From Brevibacterium linens ATCC 9172 (lineage in GTDB: Bacteria; Actinomycetota; Actinomycetes; Actinomycetales; Brevibacteriaceae), in assembly GCF_900169165.1 (NCBI RefSeq), contig NZ_FXYY01000006.1, positions 62,001 through 126,000 on the forward strand: 64,000 nt of DNA, written 5' to 3'. Numbering within the stretch: position 1 is the first letter of the stretch; each line of letters opens with the position of its first letter. Position numbers and translations under genes: made by a program. Under the pieces are notes generated by a model. The model did no database searches. It was not told the origin of the DNA and saw nothing but the letters and a program-made list of their open reading frames with translations. Shown here one piece after another: positions 8,595 to 15,931 of this stretch.

Positions 8595-9503
8595 ATGAAG
8601 AGAAGATTTCTCACCCCGTTCGTCGCTGCAGCCGCAGCCCTCGGCCTCGCTCTGACCGGTTGTTCGCAGGAAGCGTCGAGCGACGATGGCAGCGGAGGCG
8701 GCGACAAGGGCGACATCAAGCTCGGCTATGTCACCGGCTGGACCGACGGCCAGAGCATCTCGCTTCTGCTCGAGAACCAGCTGAGCAAGATGGGCTACAA
8801 CGTCGAGACCGAAACCTTCAACGACGCCGCCGTCCTGTACGCCGGTGTCGCCAACGGCGATATCGACATGTATCCGTCCTCATGGCCCGAGGTCACGCAC
8901 AAGCAGTACATCGATGAATACGGTGACGATCTCGAAGACGTCGGCGCCTACTACGACAACGCCGTCCTCACGATCGCCGTCCCGAAGTACATGGACGACG
9001 TCAACTCGATCGAGGACCTCAAAGGCAAGGGCGAGGACTTCGGCGGCGAGATCATCGGAATCGAGCCCGGTGCCGGTCTGACGAAGGCCACCAAGGCGAT
9101 GATTCCCGAATACGGTCTCGACGACGAGTACGAGCTCGTCACCTCGTCGACGGCTGCCATGCTCACCGAGCTCGGCAACGCGACCGATGCGGAGAAGGAC
9201 ATCGTCGTTACCCTGTGGCGTCCGTTCTGGGCGAACAACGAGTACCCGGTCAAGGACCTGGAGGATCCGAAGGGCGCGATGGGCGATCCCGAGAAGCTCC
9301 ACTTCACCGCGACCAAGGGCTTCAGCGATGAGTTCTCTGACGCTGCTGACTACATCGGCAACATCAAGCTCGATGACAAGCAGTACGGAGACCTCGAGGA
9401 CCTGGTCGTCAACAAGTACGAGGATGATGGCGAAAAGGCCATCACCGAGTGGCTGAAGGCCAACCCTGACGCCTACGAAGGTGAGCTGCCTGACGAGGAG
9501 TGA
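8595..9503 (+). CDS. proX: Glycine betaine-type substrate-binding lipoprotein
   Basis: Extracytoplasmic binding protein of the importer (OpuAC family), 302 residues. It has a lipoprotein signal with lipobox LTGC at about residues 22-25 and a Ser/Gly/Asp linker. The mature domain contains GYVTGWTDGQSISLLLENQL and VTLWRPFWANNEYPVKDLEDP. The WTD and WRPFW aromatics fit the Trp/Tyr box that binds quaternary amines. AAAAGGA lies 6 bases before the ATG. It ends the operon, 92 bases before a strong terminator. Confidence 0.9.
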   Translation: MKRRFLTPFVAAAAALGLALTGCSQEASSDDGSGGGDKGDIKLGYVTGWTDGQSISLLLENQLSKMGYNVETETFNDAAVLYAGVANGDIDMYPSSWPEVTHKQYIDEYGDDLEDVGAYYDNAVLTIAVPKYMDDVNSIEDLKGKGEDFGGEIIGIEPGAGLTKATKAMIPEYGLDDEYELVTSSTAAMLTELGNATDAEKDIVVTLWRPFWANNEYPVKDLEDPKGAMGDPEKLHFTATKGFSDEFSDAADYIGNIKLDDKQYGDLEDLVVNKYEDDGEKAITEWLKANPDAYEGELPDEE

Positions 9504-9595
9504 TCCTGTTGCCGCGGCAGCAGCTGCCCTGAGGGCGACGTCCTCTGCTCAGCTGCTGACTTCCCCGCCGCGCGGCGCGCAGTCATGAATATGCA

Positions 9596-9629
9596 GTGCC
9601 CTCCCGACTCGACAGAGTCGGGAGGGCAC
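9596..9629. terminator. Terminator of the osmoprotectant transporter operon
   Basis: A perfect 15-base-pair stem (GTGCCCTCCCGACTC and its complement) closes a GACA loop. It lies downstream of the binding-protein stop and 12 bases before the TAGACT box of the next gene. Confidence 0.85.
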
Positions 9630-9640
9630 AGCTGTATGAG

Positions 9641-9681
9641 TAGACTCGATGGAGCAGCGCCGTTGGCACCGCGTTCGGTGC
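9641..9681 (+). promoter_or_regulatory. Promoter and 5' leader of the methyltransferase remnant
   Basis: The -10 box TAGACT (9641-9646) is followed by a roughly 55-base leader containing a small hairpin, GCACCG-CGTT-CGGTGC at 9666-9681. A CGGAGGG ribosome site precedes the ATG at 9707. Confidence 0.45.
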
Positions 9682-9706
9682 GCGGAACTCGAACGGAGGG
9701 CATCTC

Positions 9707-10150
9707 ATGGCGATCCATTCGGCATCCGTCGACACCTTCGTCGGTCCCCTGACAGTCTCCAGCGATGGCCGGTCGATCGTCCGGCTCGAATGGCGCACAT
9801 CCGCCGAGGCGGCCGTGTCCGCCGCATCGATCCCCGCCGAGGCAGCCAGACAGTCGGACCCGATCCCCGCCGAGGCGGTCGCCGACGTTTCGCTCCCCGC
9901 CGAGGCGACCGCCGCCTCGGATCCGATCCTCGCCGACGCGATCGTCCAGGTGCGCGCGTACTTCGACGGCCGCCTCGGTGACATCGATCTGCCCGTGGAC
10001 TTCGGTCAGGTATCGGACATCGCGGGGACCGTGCTGACGACCCTGGCCGACGAGGTTCCCGCGGGGACCACGGTCACCTACGGGCACGAGCTCGAGACCA
10101 AGCGGCGCCTCCTCGAGTTCGAAGGCGCCCTGCCGCAGGCGCTGTTCTGA
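9707..10150 (+). pseudogene. O6-methylguanine-DNA methyltransferase homologue lacking the active-site segment
   Basis: A 147-residue open frame related to Ogt/MGMT. The N-terminal ribonuclease-like part (FVGPLTVSSDG...VRLEW) and the start of the DNA-binding domain (VLTTLADEVPAGTTVTYG) are recognisable. At that glycine the sequence jumps to what is normally the extreme C-terminus (GHELETKRRLLEFEGAL). The roughly 50 residues between them are missing, including the helix-turn-helix and the PCHRV loop with the methyl-accepting cysteine. The frame is intact, so this looks like an in-frame deletion at a YG-coding microhomology. It also carries a PAEA-type repeat insertion at about residues 35-75. 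It cannot act as a suicide methyltransferase; an alkyltransferase-like binding role is possible but unlikely without the recognition helix. Confidence 0.75.
9803..9920 (+). repeat. Local expansion of the GCCGAGGCGG word inside the methyltransferase remnant
   Basis: Four near-copies of CCGCCGAGGC(G/A)G(C/T)C occur within about 100 bases (around 9803, 9835, 9869 and 9899) and a reverse-complement variant follows. They encode the PAEA(A/V/T) repeats of the protein. The family has no such insertion, so it arose by local duplication. Confidence 0.65.
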
Positions 10151-10208
10151 GCCCGTTCATACTCATCGGCCCGGCGCCCGTCATCGGCCCGGCGGCCGCG
10201 CCGCTTCC

Positions 10209-11519
10209 TCACCCGTCGAACAGCTCCTGCCCGACGTAGCCGTCCTGGGTCGCTCCGGGCGGAATCGCCCACACGGTCGACCCGATCGGCGTCGTCCATT
10301 CGTTGAGCAGGTCCACCTCGGCGAGGCGGCGTTGGATCGGCAGGAACTGCCGCTCGATATCGGCCTGGAACGACGCGAACAGCAGCCCCGAATCCCCACC
10401 GGCACCGGTCTCATAGTTGAACGTGCGCCGGTGGATCTGCGCCTCCGGACCCAGTCCGTCGCGGGCGCGAGCGATATGCGCGACCTGCGAGATCTTCGTC
10501 AGTCCGCGCTCATCGACGGCGGTGAAGTCCGGGACGTCGAACTCGTCCTTGCCCGACAGCGGTGCCCCGGTGTCCATGGTCCGCCCGACCGAGAACTCCC
10601 GTGCCGGTCGATCGGCCTGGTCCCAGGTGTCGAGGTTCATCGCGATATCACGCAGCACCAGCGTCGTTCCCCCACGCATCCACACAGGCAGATGCGCGCC
10701 GAGATCGGCCGGCGGCTCCCCGCGGGCGGAGAACACCGGGTCCGCAGTCTCGGTGCCCTGGCCCCAGATGATCCGCGCGAAGTCCTCGGATCCGGGCCCC
10801 GGATTCGCTGTGCCGTCGAGCTGACCGAAGAGGTTCCGCTGGGTCTTCCCCTCCCGCGAGCTGCCGTAGGCACGTCGGAATCCGTCGCGCTGCCAGGCCA
10901 CCTCGGCGAATGAGCGTGAGTCCTTGAACAGCATGCGCCTGGCATGTGCCACGGTCAGCGGGTCGTCGCCGCAGATCTGCAGGAGCAGGTCACCCGTGCA
11001 GCGGTCCTCATCGAGGCGATCGATCGAGAACGCCTCCAGCGGCTTCAACCAGTCCGGGACATGGTCCTTTCCTGCCAATGCCACCAGTGCGGCGCCGAAT
11101 CCGAAAGTCACCGTCAGCCGGGCGGGGTCGACGGCGAGTTCGGATTCGGAGTCGGCCAACGGCGCCTGCCCCTGCGTCAGTGCGGCCGCATCCGCGGTGA
11201 GCAGCCGCAGCCAGCGCACCGCCTCGGCGGCCGTGATCCCGGGCCCCAGTGTGAACGCAATGAAGTGCGCATACGCCTGCGCCGGGGTTTCGACACCGGA
11301 CTGATGAGAGCCGTAGAACGGCTCGGTCTGCGGCCCGTTCGCCCCGTCCAGATCTCGCCGAGGCGGCCCGCCGTCACCGGCGCTCGCGCCCTGCGCCCCG
11401 GAGCCGCGGCCGAGTGCGAATCCGCCCGCGGCACCGACGATTCCGACGCCGCCGGCTGCGGCCGCCGAGGTCAGGAGACAGCGGCGGCTGAAGCCGGGGC
11501 GACCGGGCTCAGTGGTCAC
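10209..11519 (-). CDS. Tat-exported DyP-type heme peroxidase (EfeB/DtpA-like)
   Basis: A 436-residue dye-decolorising peroxidase. The N-terminus has a twin-arginine-type signal (FSRRCLLTSAAAAGG and a long alanine-rich core). The family hallmark GxxDG appears as GQLDGTANPG near residue 240, and the proximal heme histidine is probably in QVAHIARARDG near residue 355. The GTG at 11519 overlaps the end of the PCuAC gene by 11 bases, so the two are coupled. In Streptomyces a DyP enzyme (DtpA) works with a PCuAC-type copper chaperone in extracellular copper delivery. The same pairing here makes that role more likely than the iron-linked EfeB role, as no efeU or efeO is adjacent. Twin arginine is RR with C at +1. 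Confidence 0.88.
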   Translation of the reverse strand: MTTEPGRPGFSRRCLLTSAAAAGGVGIVGAAGGFALGRGSGAQGASAGDGGPPRRDLDGANGPQTEPFYGSHQSGVETPAQAYAHFIAFTLGPGITAAEAVRWLRLLTADAAALTQGQAPLADSESELAVDPARLTVTFGFGAALVALAGKDHVPDWLKPLEAFSIDRLDEDRCTGDLLLQICGDDPLTVAHARRMLFKDSRSFAEVAWQRDGFRRAYGSSREGKTQRNLFGQLDGTANPGPGSEDFARIIWGQGTETADPVFSARGEPPADLGAHLPVWMRGGTTLVLRDIAMNLDTWDQADRPAREFSVGRTMDTGAPLSGKDEFDVPDFTAVDERGLTKISQVAHIARARDGLGPEAQIHRRTFNYETGAGGDSGLLFASFQADIERQFLPIQRRLAEVDLLNEWTTPIGSTVWAIPPGATQDGYVGQELFDG

Positions 11520-12156
11520 CGTGGTCTCCGTGGTCGGAGCCCTCGTCGTCGCCATCGTCGGCGTGGTCGGCGTGGTCGGCATTCTCGCCGTCGCTGGAGC
11601 CTTCGGCTTCACCGGGCGCGTAGTCTTCCTGGGCTCCGGAGTACTCCTTCGCCACGGCAGTGACCTCGACGGTCTCGCCGTCGGCGGTGACGAGGTCGAG
11701 GCTGATCTGCTCGCCCGGCTTGATGGCCTTCTTCAGGCCCATGATCATGATGTGATCGCCCCCGGGTTCGAGGTCGAGGCTCTCCCCGGCCGGGATGGTG
11801 AAGCCGCCCTTCTTCTCCTGCATGGACATTCCGCCGGAACCGTCGCCTTCGGTTTCGTGGAGTTGGACCATCTTCGCGTCCGCGTACTTCGCTTCGACGA
11901 GGGTGATGTCCTGGTCGGTGTTGTTCTTCAGTTCGCCGAAGACTGCGGTCATTCCGTCGTCGGCGGCCTTGACCCAGGCGCCGTCGAGGCTGAGCGCCTC
12001 GGCGTCGACTCGGCTGTCCACAGTCTCCGCTGAGGCGGAGCTGCTGCCTCCGGCCTGCGTCGACCCGGCTGCCGTGCTGTCGTCGTGACCGCAGCCTGCC
12101 AGGCCGATGGCGACGGCGATGGGCAGGGCAACGGCTAGGGTGATGTTCTTTCGCAT
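11509..12156 (-). CDS. PCuAC-family periplasmic copper chaperone lipoprotein with His/Asp tail
   Basis: A 215-residue lipoprotein (lipobox LAGC at about 19-22) with a PCuAC (DUF461) domain. The copper ligands are visible: a methionine in GMTAVFGEL, a histidine in QLHETEGDGSGGMSMQ, and H/M in GGDHIMIMGL. A C-terminal tail of about 40 residues is rich in His and Asp (ADHADHADD, DHGDHGDH) and probably binds extra metal. It is the first gene of a pair with the DyP peroxidase. The start at 12156 is the first Met before the signal peptide. Confidence 0.88.
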   Translation of the reverse strand: MRKNITLAVALPIAVAIGLAGCGHDDSTAAGSTQAGGSSSASAETVDSRVDAEALSLDGAWVKAADDGMTAVFGELKNNTDQDITLVEAKYADAKMVQLHETEGDGSGGMSMQEKKGGFTIPAGESLDLEPGGDHIMIMGLKKAIKPGEQISLDLVTADGETVEVTAVAKEYSGAQEDYAPGEAEGSSDGENADHADHADDGDDEGSDHGDHGDH

Positions 12157-12382
12157 GGTGTCTGCACTTTCGTCATTCAGGGGCAGTCGAGCACGGGTCG
12201 ATCATGCAGGCTCGCCAAACGGCTCGAGCCTGGAGCCGCAGAGTCTCTGCCGCTGATGCGGCGGATTGGCTCGACTGTCACCAGGGGTCGGGTCGCCGCC
12301 GCTGAGGGGTCGGTCGCCCGATGATGGATGGGTTCACCCAGAGAATGGGTGCGAGACGACGATTGAATCGCCGTGGGAGGTG

Positions 12383-13078
12383 TCAGACGAGTGCGGGCGG
12401 GCCGCGCCGATAGTTCGGACCGACGACCGCCGAGGTGACCGGCTGCGGCAGCCGGAACGAAGCGCTGAGCTTGCGGAACGGTTCGTCGGCCAGGACCCCG
12501 GCCGCCTCGGAGAGGGCACGCAGTGCACCGATCACCGGCCCCAGGGCCAGCTGCAGAATGCTGAGGACGATGTCCTCACCGCGCTTGAGGAGCACGGCGG
12601 TGACGAGGACGGCGACGAGGTGGGCGATGATCATCCCCGCCGAGGCGGCACCGTGGTTCGCATGTCCGAGCGCGGATGCGGCCGGACCGAGATCAAGGGA
12701 GCCCGGGGCCGGGACGATGTGTCCGGCGTGGGCGCGGAGGGCCGCCTCGGCGGAGGTGGAACCGGTCCCTGCGGCCCCGGTCTGACCGGGTCCGGAATGG
12801 GCGGTTCCCGTGTGCGCCCCCGCATGGGCGAGGGTGCGGGCGGACCAGCTCATCGTCAGGTGCATGAGCACCTGCCCGAGGCCGAGCAGTCCGGCCAGAG
12901 TGAGATAGCCGAGGCGTCTGCCGGCGACGATCATCGCCGCCCACAGGACGAGGACGAAGACGACCACAGTGCCGGGAACCGAGATTCCGCCTCCGGCGGC
13001 GAGGTGCATGAGCAGGGCGAGGAGGGTCGTGAAGAGAGCGGCGAAGAGCGCGCGCACGGACTTCGTCCATCCGGTCAT
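12383..13078 (-). CDS. His-rich polytopic membrane protein upstream of the copper genes
   Basis: A 231-residue membrane protein with about five spans. It has a histidine-bearing loop between spans 3 and 4 (AHAGAHTGTAHSG, then RAHAGHIV and GHANHGAASAGM), suggesting metal contact. I do not recognise the family; similar proteins sit near PCuAC and CopC/CopD genes in other actinobacteria, so a copper-handling role is inferred from context and His content. GGAGG lies 5 bases before the ATG at 13078, and an inverted repeat overlaps its probable -10 box. A 226-base gap separates it from the PCuAC gene, with nothing obvious in it. Confidence 0.65.
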   Translation of the reverse strand: MTGWTKSVRALFAALFTTLLALLMHLAAGGGISVPGTVVVFVLVLWAAMIVAGRRLGYLTLAGLLGLGQVLMHLTMSWSARTLAHAGAHTGTAHSGPGQTGAAGTGSTSAEAALRAHAGHIVPAPGSLDLGPAASALGHANHGAASAGMIIAHLVAVLVTAVLLKRGEDIVLSILQLALGPVIGALRALSEAAGVLADEPFRKLSASFRLPQPVTSAVVGPNYRRGPPALV

Positions 13079-13104
13079 GGGTCCTCCTCTCAGCTCGCTC
13101 CCAC

Positions 13105-13122
13105 ATTCTACTCAACGTAGAA
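13105..13122 (-). promoter_or_regulatory. TAGAAT -10 box overlapped by TTCTAC-N5-GTAGAA palindrome
   Basis: TTCTAC at 13106-13111 and GTAGAA at 13117-13122 form a perfect 6-5-6 inverted repeat. On the minus strand the repeat contains TAGAAT, a good -10 box about 27 bases before the start of the His-rich membrane protein. A repressor bound here would block transcription. The sequence resembles BlaI/CopY-type operators (TCTAC...GTAGA) only loosely. Confidence 0.5.
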
Positions 13123-13145
13123 CACTTTCGGGAAGGCGGCTGAGC

Positions 13146-13793
13146 CTACATCCGCAGCCAGGTATCGGCGGTCTTCTTGACCATAGCGCCGGCGCCAGCG
13201 GCAGCATCGCCCCAGGTGACAAGCTTTCCGTCGGGATCTGTGGTGGAGTCGGAGAGGACGACGACGTCGAAGTTGCACACAAGGCCCGCCATCGCCGAGG
13301 CGTAGACGGCTCCGGGGGTGCTCGCCGAGGAGGCGCTGGCGTCGGCATCGCCTCCCGCTTCGGCGGCAGGGTCAGTGGCATCGCTGCCAGCTCCAGCGCC
13401 TGGCTCGCCTGTGTTGGCGTCGGCGCCGGGCGTGGCCGAGGTGGCGTCGGCGCCGGGCGTGGCCGAGGTGGCGTCGGCGCCGGGCGTGGCCGAGGTGGCG
13501 TCGGCGCCGGCGATGATGATCCGGTCGACGGAGAGGTCATGCAGACCTGCGGCCAGATCGTCGATGCCTTCGAACACATCGGGGCTCTCGGAGCGGAGTA
13601 CGAGATCCTCTTCGTCGGGAACGAAGATGCTCAGCTCCTCATCGGGAGTGTCGGCGAGGTCGGCCTTCGTCGACGCGAAGATGAGCACACCGCCCACAGC
13701 GCGGGTCCGGGTGACGATATCGCCGAGGGTCTCCATGGCGTCATCGCTGGGGTAGCTGGCGTCGTCGGTATCAATGAGGAGCAGGGCATCCAT
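13146..13793 (-). CDS. Isochorismatase-fold protein without catalytic cysteine, with tandem-repeat insertion
   Basis: A 215-residue protein. LLLIDTDDASYP at the start, an STKADLADTPDEE middle, DRIIIAGADA and GLVCNFDVVVLSDSTTD follow the order of the isochorismatase/nicotinamidase fold. The usual cysteine turn (GxxTDxCV) is replaced by AGADA. Exactly there a roughly 65-residue Ala/Gly/Ser/Asp-rich insertion begins, starting with three copies of GADATSATP. The catalytic lysine position is doubtful. Hence probably not an active hydrolase; perhaps a binding or regulatory derivative. The ATG at 13793 gives the fold's normal N-terminus; a longer frame upstream lacks coding character. Confidence 0.55.
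   Translation of the reverse strand: MDALLLIDTDDASYPSDDAMETLGDIVTRTRAVGGVLIFASTKADLADTPDEELSIFVPDEEDLVLRSESPDVFEGIDDLAAGLHDLSVDRIIIAGADATSATPGADATSATPGADATSATPGADANTGEPGAGAGSDATDPAAEAGGDADASASSASTPGAVYASAMAGLVCNFDVVVLSDSTTDPDGKLVTWGDAAAGAGAMVKKTADTWLRM
13417..13510. repeat. 27-base tandem repeat, about 3.5 copies
   Basis: Identical 27-base units begin at 13417, 13444 and 13471, followed by a 13-base partial copy. Each contains GGCCGAGGTGGCG and encodes nine residues (GADATSATP) on the minus strand. Identical copies suggest recent expansion and likely length variation between strains. Confidence 0.9.
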
Positions 13794-13933
13794 ACTCCAA
13801 TCGTGCCACGACCGCCTGACACTTTCGAAGCCGGAACACTGCCGCGAAGGCCTCCGTGAAGTGGGCCGGAGGCAGCACGAGTCATGGGCATGCGCTTCTG
13901 CAGACATCTGGCAAGAGTCTATGGTTCTATGAT

Positions 13934-13964
13934 CGAACATCGACGAACACATTATATCTGTTCG
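13934..13964. promoter_or_regulatory. CGAACA repeats in the AT-rich leader of the 13E12 gene
   Basis: CGAACA occurs at 13934 and 13944 as a direct repeat and as TGTTCG at 13959-13964 in inverted orientation. They lie in a strongly AT-rich stretch (13920-14050, including a run of seven T) upstream of the HNH gene. Likely promoter/operator. The arms resemble actinobacterial LexA half-sites, but the spacing (9 instead of 4) does not fit an SOS box. Confidence 0.35.
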
Positions 13965-14055
13965 AACTTTTTTTCGATTCTCTATGGCATTCTATTGCCT
14001 TGGAGAGTAAACTGGATTCCAACAACAACGATGTTGGTGAACGGAAATCATCCCC

Positions 14056-15726
14056 ATGACCCTCACTCCCGAACGCAGCTCCGATCATTCCGCTCGGAAC
14101 GCCGACAACTCCCCGCAGACCAGCGGTCACCCGCTGCTGGCCGACGAAGAGTGGACGGATCTCAGCCGTTTTGCGCCCGAGGTCACCTCTTCGATCACTC
14201 AGCTGATGAGCCTCAAAGATGAGCTGCGCACGTTCGATCGCCCCATGGGACCGGAACAGGCCATCATGCTCGCCGATGGGGTCGAGGCGATCACACGCAT
14301 CAACGACGCGTTGTCGACGCTCGCACTCTCCGTCTGCGAACGCGTCGGAACACCCAGCGATTTCGGCGCCAAGTCGACGAAATCGCTCATCGAGAACCGA
14401 TTCAACCTCACCGGCGCGGAGGCGAACCGCCGCACCGATATGGCCAAGAACCTCGGCGGACGCGTCGATATGGCCGGCCAGGCTCTGCCGCCTCTCTACC
14501 CGGTCGTCGCGGATGCGCTCCATGCCGGCACGATCTCCGCCGCCCAGGCGTCTGTCATCGAAGACTGCATGCGCAAGCTGCCCACGTGGGTCAGTCAGGC
14601 CGTCCGCAGCGACGTTGAGACACGATTGGTCGACAACGCACCCAAGGTCCGCCTCAAGGACCTGCGCGAGATCTTCGGCAAACTCATGGGCTACATCGAC
14701 CCGGACGGAGAAGAACCGAAAGACTCAAGCGACCGCTCGGCTTACAACATGTCCATGCGGGCCAGGGCCAACGGCGACTGGGAGCTGCGTGGGCTGCTCG
14801 ACCCCGTCACCGGGGGCACTCTCAACGGACTGCTGACCTCACGGATCCAAGCTGCGGGAGAAGACGACAAGACCAACGCTGACAAAGCCGGCGCCGACAC
14901 CGCCGGTGCTGACGAGAGCGGCGCCGGCATCAAGACCGCCGCTCCTGAGGCAACGAGCTCGCCGCTGCCCGATGAAGAGCTGCTCGAGATCGTCGATGCG
15001 GTGCTCTCCGGCGACCGGTATGACGCGAAGCGAGTTCCAGAACCCGATCTCGATGCAGCTCGCACGACCGGGAATCCGGCTGCCGCCCCCGGTGTCGGCA
15101 TTCGTGAGGACGGCGGTTACGTCGACGTCAGCGCCGAACAGCCCTCGGCGCGCGAATGGATCTACGAACGATTCGCCGGCCTCGTCACCACGATCGACAA
15201 ACAGCGGACGGCCGCAGGAGCGCCTTATGCTCTCGTCATCAACGCCACCGCCGAAGATCTGGCCAAAGGCACGGGACACGGCACCACGGGCGCCGACAAT
15301 CCCATTCCCATCAAGGAACTGATGAGAAACGGCCTCAACGGCTCGCTGTTCTTCCACCTCATGAGCGACAAGGCCAAGACGATGCAGGTGGCCACAGAAC
15401 AGCGCTTCGCCAATCGCAGACAGCTGGCAGTGATCACCGCCCGCGACCGAGGCTGCACCTTCCCCGGCTGTGATGCCCCTCCCGGTTGGTGCGATGCCAA
15501 CCATGTGATTCCATGGGCGCTCGGCGGCAAGACGGAGATCAACAATCTCGCGCTGCTCTGCAGCTATCATCACCACCTGCTCGACCGCACCGATTGGGAC
15601 ACGGTGATGCTCTTCGACGGGCGACCGGCCTACGTTCCGCCCGCCGCAAAGGACCCGGCTCGTAAGCCGATCCTCCACGCCCGCTTCATCGCGGACGACA
15701 TCGTCGACTCCCTGTTCGACAAATAG
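14056..15726 (+). CDS. 13E12-repeat family protein: DUF222 plus HNH endonuclease domain
   Basis: A 556-residue protein. Residues about 45-330 are the DUF222 domain typical of the REP13E12 family. A variable acidic/Ala-rich stretch follows (about 275-300). The C-terminal HNH nuclease has the zinc and metal residues CTFPGCDAPPGWCDANHVIPW...NNLALLCSYHHHLLD at about 470-520. Such genes occur in many copies in actinobacterial genomes and are suspected mobile or phage-linked elements, but no terminal repeats or transposase are visible here. The AT-rich upstream region differs from its surroundings, which fits acquisition. The ATG at 14056 follows GAACGGAAATCATCCCC, with only a weak ribosome site. 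Confidence 0.85.
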   Translation: MTLTPERSSDHSARNADNSPQTSGHPLLADEEWTDLSRFAPEVTSSITQLMSLKDELRTFDRPMGPEQAIMLADGVEAITRINDALSTLALSVCERVGTPSDFGAKSTKSLIENRFNLTGAEANRRTDMAKNLGGRVDMAGQALPPLYPVVADALHAGTISAAQASVIEDCMRKLPTWVSQAVRSDVETRLVDNAPKVRLKDLREIFGKLMGYIDPDGEEPKDSSDRSAYNMSMRARANGDWELRGLLDPVTGGTLNGLLTSRIQAAGEDDKTNADKAGADTAGADESGAGIKTAAPEATSSPLPDEELLEIVDAVLSGDRYDAKRVPEPDLDAARTTGNPAAAPGVGIREDGGYVDVSAEQPSAREWIYERFAGLVTTIDKQRTAAGAPYALVINATAEDLAKGTGHGTTGADNPIPIKELMRNGLNGSLFFHLMSDKAKTMQVATEQRFANRRQLAVITARDRGCTFPGCDAPPGWCDANHVIPWALGGKTEINNLALLCSYHHHLLDRTDWDTVMLFDGRPAYVPPAAKDPARKPILHARFIADDIVDSLFDK

Positions 15727-15770
15727 CCGCCCCACTTTCAGGGGACAGCTGTGCCCACTTTCCAAGTTCA

Positions 15771-15850
15771 GCCGGGCTCAGCCGGATTCAACTCGGCTCG
15801 GTCCGGTTCAGCCCGGTTCGGTCCGGTTCGGCCCGGTTCGGCCCGGTTCA
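15771..15850. repeat. 10-base tandem repeat, eight units
   Basis: Units of the form G(C/T)CCGGTTC(G/A) run head to tail from 15771. The last five (15801-15850) are nearly identical and the first three are more diverged. The array lies between the convergent HNH and nagA genes and encodes nothing credible. Confidence 0.85.
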
Positions 15851-15931
15851 GCTGCGTGACGGGCGCAGTCGCATCGGTCAGCCCTTCGAACTCAACGAGG
15901 CTCAGACGGATTCAGCAATGTTCGACCGGAG

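Noticed and set aside
10209..11519. EfeB of an EfeUOB iron importer
   Set aside because: DyP identity is clear, but efeU and efeO are absent and the overlapping partner is a PCuAC copper chaperone, so copper delivery fits the context better.
13944..13964. LexA (SOS) box upstream of the HNH gene
   Set aside because: CGAACA and TGTTCG are 9 bases apart, whereas the actinobacterial SOS box needs CGAAC-N4-GTTCG. Kept only as a generic inverted repeat.
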